This document shows, one piece after another, positions 5,227-6,769 of a DNA stretch of 6,769 nucleotides. The notes under the pieces are model-generated. The model had not been told where the DNA came from, ran no database searches, and worked only from the letters and a program-made list of their open reading frames with translations. Each line of letters begins with the position of its first letter. Position 1 is the stretch's first letter. A program made the translations under genes and the position numbers. This stretch comes from Nitrososphaerota archaeon (GTDB taxonomy: Archaea > Thermoproteota > Bathyarchaeia > Bathyarchaeales > Bathycorpusculaceae), in NCBI GenBank assembly GCA_031282985.1, contig JAITCR010000082.1, positions 1 to 6,769 of the forward strand, read 5' to 3'.

Positions 5227-5236
5227 GTTTAAATGC
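5227..5236 (-). promoter_or_regulatory. TATA box for nadC
   Basis: GCATTTAAAC on the minus strand is centred about 29 bases before the ATG at 5202, predicting transcription starting 1-4 bases before the start codon. The longer AT alternation next to the ATG (5201-5210) looks more like a TATA box but lies too close to act as one for this start. Confidence 0.42.
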
Positions 5237-5253
5237 TTTTATTGTACTTTGTG

Positions 5254-5261
5254 TTTAAAAA
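5254..5261 (+). promoter_or_regulatory. TATA-like element for the glycosyltransferase gene
   Basis: TTTAAAAA is centred about 31 bases before the ATG at 5289, predicting a leader of only a few bases. GTGAT just before the ATG is too close to be a normal ribosome binding site. The element sits about 25 bp from the nadC TATA box on the opposite strand, so the two genes may share control. Confidence 0.38.
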
Positions 5262-5288
5262 TCGAAAACATTTCGCTATTGTGATTGT

Positions 5289-6431
5289 ATGCGTTTACTG
5301 TTTGCCTGCTCCGAGTTAGGTTTGGGTCATGTTTCACGAATTGTACTGTTAGGTAAAAAATTGGAGCAAACTGGACATGAAGCATTCTTTTTTTCAGGTG
5401 GCAAAGCATATGAAATGCTTAAAAAAGAGTTCAAACACGTCTATCCGTGTACGCCGATTGCATGGTATGAGAATGCCTCTGGTATTGTCATGTCAGCGTC
5501 ATTTCTCAACATTCTATTTCCTCTACCCGTATTTAATGCAGATACTCGTCGGTTTGAAATGAAAAATTCTAACACCATGGAAATCATCCATAGGTATTAT
5601 GATTTAAGAAAAAATATGCTCGCGATTGCTCCTGACATGATAATAGCTGATGGTGACATAAATGCTCTACGGCTTGCATATAAATGGAAAATCCCATCTG
5701 TTTACCTTGCTAATTTAATACGCCCAAATTATGGTTTCATGCATTACCTCAACCCTGGAGGCTTTATAGTAGTAGACAAATACGTTAAACAATGTACAAA
5801 AATCATTGTTCCAGACAATCCTCCACCTTATACAATTTCAGAACACAACATTGGTAACATACATGGTACATCGTATGAAAATAAAACAGAATACGTTGGC
5901 TCTTTTACAGATGTAACACTTACACAAGGTGCAGATAGACATGTTTTTGCTCCCATAAGCGGACCTATAGGAACGCGTTCAAAGGTACTTAACGCCCTTC
6001 TGCCCGTTTTACAAAAAACTTCTAACAAAGCAATAATTAGTCTTGGTATACCTGGAAAGAAAAAACTAACAAAAAATGGTAATTGCGAAATCCATAACTG
6101 GTTTTCTTCAACTGAACGCCATGAAGCTATGAAAAACGCCAAATATGCCATCTTTAGCGGTGGACACATAACATGTTTTGAAACTATTAAATATGTTAAA
6201 CCCAGTATATGTATTCCAACTCAGCCTGAACAAGCTGGCAACGCAGCAAAGCTACAAGACTTAGGATGTTCAATTAAAATTAAAAACCAAAAAGAACTCG
6301 AAAAAGCAATGCAAAAAATAGAACAAGAACAAATAAATTACAAGAAAAACTTACTTGAACTCAACCAGTTTTCTAATAAGTTTAATGGTTTAAATCGAGC
6401 AGTTGAAATTGTAGAAACTATTTTGAAATAA
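5289..6431 (+). CDS. MurG/GT28-like GT-B glycosyltransferase
   Basis: The 380-residue protein has a two-domain GT-B layout. The N-terminal domain begins MRLLFACSELGLGHVSR, with the glycine-rich GLGH loop at 11-14, a second strand and loop FFFSGG (33-38), and a third strand MIIADGD (117-123). The C-terminal nucleotide-sugar domain has KAIISLG (247-253), AIFSGGH (287-293) with G291-H292-like donor contacts, a conserved E298, and PTQPEQAGNAAKL (310-322), matching the donor-binding PxxxEQxxNA motif of MurG and related GT1/GT28 enzymes. No signal peptide or membrane helix is evident, so it acts in the cytosol or at the inner face of the membrane, as MurG does. Sugar donor and acceptor cannot be predicted; archaea lack bacterial peptidoglycan, so a lipid or surface glycan is more likely. 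It stands alone, divergent from nadC, with the remnant region after it. Confidence 0.85.
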   Translation: MRLLFACSELGLGHVSRIVLLGKKLEQTGHEAFFFSGGKAYEMLKKEFKHVYPCTPIAWYENASGIVMSASFLNILFPLPVFNADTRRFEMKNSNTMEIIHRYYDLRKNMLAIAPDMIIADGDINALRLAYKWKIPSVYLANLIRPNYGFMHYLNPGGFIVVDKYVKQCTKIIVPDNPPPYTISEHNIGNIHGTSYENKTEYVGSFTDVTLTQGADRHVFAPISGPIGTRSKVLNALLPVLQKTSNKAIISLGIPGKKKLTKNGNCEIHNWFSSTERHEAMKNAKYAIFSGGHITCFETIKYVKPSICIPTQPEQAGNAAKLQDLGCSIKIKNQKELEKAMQKIEQEQINYKKNLLELNQFSNKFNGLNRAVEIVETILK

Positions 6432-6456
6432 AATTATCGGCAGTGACTAGCTTAGA

Positions 6457-6719
6457 TTAGTTGAAATAGAAGAAATCGTGCCAAGTCCACAAATGATCCG
6501 TTAGACCTTCGAGCTTTGCAGGAGAAAAACCCCGTTTAAACTCGTTGATAAAATTCCAATAAAACCTAAACGATTCAACGCTACAAACAAAACGACGTTT
6601 CGCCTTAGAAAAACACTTAGAACCTGCCTCAATAGCACAGCCTCCTGAGTAGAATTGTTGAGTGCGCTATCATACCATGTTTCCTCCAGATCTACGGCTA
6701 TTTCATAATCCTTTGATAA
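6457..6719 (-). pseudogene. Frameshifted C-terminal remnant of a possible DDE transposase
   Basis: Two overlapping minus-strand frames look coding. From 6719 down, one frame reads LSKDYEIAVDLEETWYDSAL and continues for a short stretch. A second frame, open from 6666 to a TAA at 6459-6457, gives KRRFVCSVESFRFYWNFINE, then FKRGFSPAKLEGLTDHLWTW. The second resembles the end of DDE-type transposases, where a basic R-R-F segment is followed by ESxxxxxNF and a final TPxE..W helix. Joining the two needs one frameshift near 6610-6640. There is no intact start, no catalytic residue can be assigned, and stops lie upstream in both frames. The transposase reading is a guess from residue pattern; it is clearly not an intact gene. 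Confidence 0.38.
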
Positions 6720-6769
6720 TCACCTAAACCACACAAACCAACTAAAAATTCACCCACACACCAACATTT
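6714..6769. repeat. Imperfect copy of the left-edge repeat region, lacking G on the plus strand
   Basis: From 6714 the plus strand reads TGATAAT, then a C/A-rich run that includes CACAAACC, ACTAAAAATT and CACACACC, with no G from 6716 to the end. The left-edge region 91-135 reads TGATAAT, then ACACCACC, CAAACTAAAATATT and ACACCACC in the same order and orientation, with small gaps. No gene is visible here. The match is by eye and partly helped by low complexity. Confidence 0.3.

Noticed and set aside
5828..6169. Minus-strand open frame of 113 codons inside the glycosyltransferase gene
   Set aside because: It lies fully inside an intact enzyme with conserved motifs and has no motif of its own.
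1..6769. CRISPR array, toxin-antitoxin pair, restriction or other defence module
   Set aside because: There is no regularly spaced repeat and no gene with a defence-type domain; the intact genes all belong to housekeeping, membrane or glycosylation families.

Overview
This window looks like archaeal chromosome, most likely from the TACK side and possibly Bathyarchaeia; the lineage is an inference. It has an adjacent kae1-bud32 KEOPS pair in archaeal form, and a small winged-helix protein whose four-cysteine cluster motif matches TFE-beta, the archaeal relative of RNA polymerase III subunit RPC39/Rpc34. It also has archaeal-type TATA elements 26-30 bases before several start codons, short or absent leaders, AT-rich DNA and frequent TTG/GTG start options. 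No rRNA, tRNA or CRISPR array was seen.

Layout. Bases 1-265 hold the first 24 codons of a zinc-ribbon protein, probably a transposase, running off the left edge, followed by repeat-rich DNA with one doubtful small ORF. Bases 266-2506 (minus) are a tightly overlapping operon: kae1, bud32, then an RdgB/HAM1-type XTP/dITP diphosphatase. A divergent promoter region (2507-2621) separates it from a plus-strand pair, the TFE-beta-like gene and an overlapping RlmE/FtsJ-type RNA 2'-O-methyltransferase (2622-3648). A four- to five-helix SpoIIM-family membrane protein with its own TATA element follows (3775-4323). It converges, 21 bp apart, on nadC (4345-5202, minus). A second divergent promoter region leads to a 380-residue MurG/GT28-like glycosyltransferase (5289-6431, plus). 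Bases 6432-6769 contain a frameshifted transposase-like remnant on the minus strand and a segment with no G on the plus strand.

How the genes fit together. Most of the block is information processing and housekeeping. Kae1 and Bud32 are core subunits of the complex that makes t6A37 in ANN-decoding tRNAs. RdgB removes deaminated purine nucleotides. TFE-beta would help open promoters during transcription initiation, and the FtsJ-type enzyme methylates RNA ribose. NadC makes nicotinate mononucleotide for NAD. The glycosyltransferase and SpoIIM-like protein are envelope-type genes of unknown specific role. Both window ends carry insertion-sequence-like debris on the minus strand, with a similar imperfect repeat in the same orientation, so the housekeeping block may be bracketed by related mobile elements.

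I found no convincing new multi-gene system. The points most worth a second look are the TFE-beta/FtsJ overlap beside KEOPS, the repeat similarity between the two edges, the small ORF with nested inverted repeats at 114-245, and uncertain starts in the KEOPS operon.
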